A stretch of 64,000 bases of DNA from an uncultured Roseibium sp. (GTDB lineage Bacteria > Pseudomonadota > Alphaproteobacteria > Rhizobiales > Stappiaceae), in the NCBI RefSeq assembly GCF_947494555.1, contig NZ_CANLVF010000001.1, positions 124,001-188,000 of the forward strand, given 5' to 3'. Each line of letters opens with the position of its first letter. Positions within the stretch are counted from its first letter, which is position 1. The position numbers and the translations under genes were made by a program. Below the pieces are notes generated by a model, which saw only the letters and a program-made list of their open reading frames with translations, searched no databases and was not told where the DNA came from. This document shows, one piece after another, positions 62,975-64,000 of this stretch.

Positions 62975-64000
62975 AGGTTCTGGTCGTCGCGCATAACCAT
63001 CCCGATCTGCACCCGGGAGGCACAGAGACCGTCGCACTGGAACTGTCCAAGGCGTATCGGGACGCGGGACATCAGGCGCTCTTTGTCGGTGCAACAAACC
63101 ATCTGCACCGCGAGCCGCATCCAGGTACAAGTTTCCAGGCGATAAGCGACAGTGGTGACGAACTTCTGATGTGGGCCGGTCATTTCGACCGTTTCAACAT
63201 GAGCCAGATAGATCTTCGAGCCTTCGTTCCGGATATGACCGCACTGCTGGAGAGCTTTCGTCCGGATGTCGTGCACATCAACCACTTGATCCTTTTCGGC
63301 GTCGAACTGCCGGTGCTTATCCGCCGCGTTCTGCCTGACGTGCGCATCGTCATGACGCTTCACGATTATTATGCGATCTGCGCGAATGACGGTGTCCTGA
63401 TGAAAAATGCCGATGAGCCGTGCGCGGCAATGGGCCCCGGCGGATTGTGCAACTGCATCGAGGCGGCAAAGCCCAACGACATGCGTCTTCGCGAGCGCTT
63501 TATCAAGACACATCTTGAAGCCGTCGATCAGTTCGTCGCTCCCAGCAGCTTCCTGCGAGAGGTCTATATCCGATGGGGTCTTCCGGCGGACAAGATTTCG
63601 ATCATCCGCAATGGCCGGCCAGAGGTTCCACAGGCACCAAACAGGGCCGGAGATGATGATCCCAAACGGGTATTCGGCTTCTTCGGCAATCTGACCCCGT
63701 GGAAAGGTATCGAGGTGCTGCTGCGCGCTGCTGAACTTCTGATCGACAGGGAAGTCGACTTCGAAGTTCGCGTACATGGCGGTGCGCCATTCCAAAGTCC
63801 GGAATTCGTCGAGCGGATTGAAAAGCTGTTTGCGGCGACGGCTCCGAATGTCATCCGACATGGACCTTACAAGCCGCATGACGTGCCGGATCTCATCAGT
63901 GCGGTTGACTGGGTCGTCGTGCCGTCAGTCTGGTGGGAAAACGCACCTTTGGTGATTGCCGAGGCGCAGCAGCATGCGCGTCCGGTGATCACATCCGGTG
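62971..64000 (+). CDS. GT4 glycosyltransferase, cut by the window end
   Basis: At least 343 residues from ATG 62971 (MKVLVVAHNHPDLHPGGTET), open to base 64000. GT-B fold: the glycine-rich N-terminus, a middle MTLHDYYAICAND segment, and the donor-binding half with LTPWKGIEVLLRAAELL and VPSVWWENAPLVIAEAQQHA, the family Glu motif. Its start overlaps the methyltransferase stop by four bases. It continues the glycan part of the locus; the 3' end is not seen. Confidence 0.85.
   Translation, partial: MKVLVVAHNHPDLHPGGTETVALELSKAYRDAGHQALFVGATNHLHREPHPGTSFQAISDSGDELLMWAGHFDRFNMSQIDLRAFVPDMTALLESFRPDVVHINHLILFGVELPVLIRRVLPDVRIVMTLHDYYAICANDGVLMKNADEPCAAMGPGGLCNCIEAAKPNDMRLRERFIKTHLEAVDQFVAPSSFLREVYIRWGLPADKISIIRNGRPEVPQAPNRAGDDDPKRVFGFFGNLTPWKGIEVLLRAAELLIDREVDFEVRVHGGAPFQSPEFVERIEKLFAATAPNVIRHGPYKPHDVPDLISAVDWVVVPSVWWENAPLVIAEAQQHARPVITSG

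Overview
The window is chromosomal DNA of a marine-type alphaproteobacterium. Pointers are the two VPLPA-CTERM surface proteins, two TRAP transporters, a PhoX-type phosphatase, many GntR/TetR/LysR/AraC regulators and the high GC, evenly coding sequence. A Roseibium/Labrenzia-like (Stappiaceae) or Rhodobacterales host is the best guess; this is inference, since no rRNA or marker gene is present. I see no tRNA, rRNA, IS element, prophage or CRISPR array.

The backbone is aerobic phenylacetate catabolism in two blocks. Block 1 (2.8-12.2 kb, + strand) is paaX, a 3-oxoadipyl-CoA thiolase, paaABCDE (phenylacetyl-CoA epoxidase), an extra PaaA-like protein with an altered iron-site motif, paaZ and a VOC protein. 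Block 2 (35.6-44.1 kb) is a TetR regulator (likely PaaR), paaK, paaI and paaG on the minus strand, divergent from paaN. A FeaR-like AraC regulator and a secreted copper amine oxidase follow, which would feed phenylethylamine-type amines into the pathway. paaF and paaH are not in the window. Three similar TGACC-N4-GG(T/A)C dyads sit at the thiolase promoter, the paaG/paaN divergent promoter and the tetR promoter, so PaaX and a PaaR-like repressor probably act together.

Other regions: 0-2.6 kb has a VPLPA-CTERM protein, a CGNR zinc-finger regulator and a cyclic-nucleotide-type phosphodiesterase. 12.4-26.1 kb has PhoX, an old-yellow-enzyme reductase, a GbsR-DUF4166-TIGR01777 operon, a class III cyclase divergent from a TetR gene, a frame-broken small secreted gene, DUF4240, GlxA-type and phosphatase genes. 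26.2-35.5 kb has an MFS carrier, a second VPLPA-CTERM protein, a broken response regulator and a TRAP/SDR/RraA-like/GntR catabolic locus with repeated TTTACAAAT boxes. 44.2-53.4 kb has a TetR/Rieske oxygenase pair, a soluble double-PAS chemoreceptor, and a second TRAP transporter joined to a cytoplasmic sulfatase/phosphonate-monoester-hydrolase-type enzyme with a divergent LysR gene.

The last 10.5 kb (53.4-64.0 kb) is an export and glycan locus: a GT4 glycosyltransferase, a MarR regulator, a type I secretion ABC exporter and HlyD adaptor, a small RTX protein, a large GT2 glycosyltransferase with an unrecognised N-terminal half, a methyltransferase and a GT4 gene cut off by the window end. Dyad symmetries upstream of the exporter suggest specific control. 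Its arrangement fits export of an RTX matrix protein together with glycan assembly and is the least explained system in the window.
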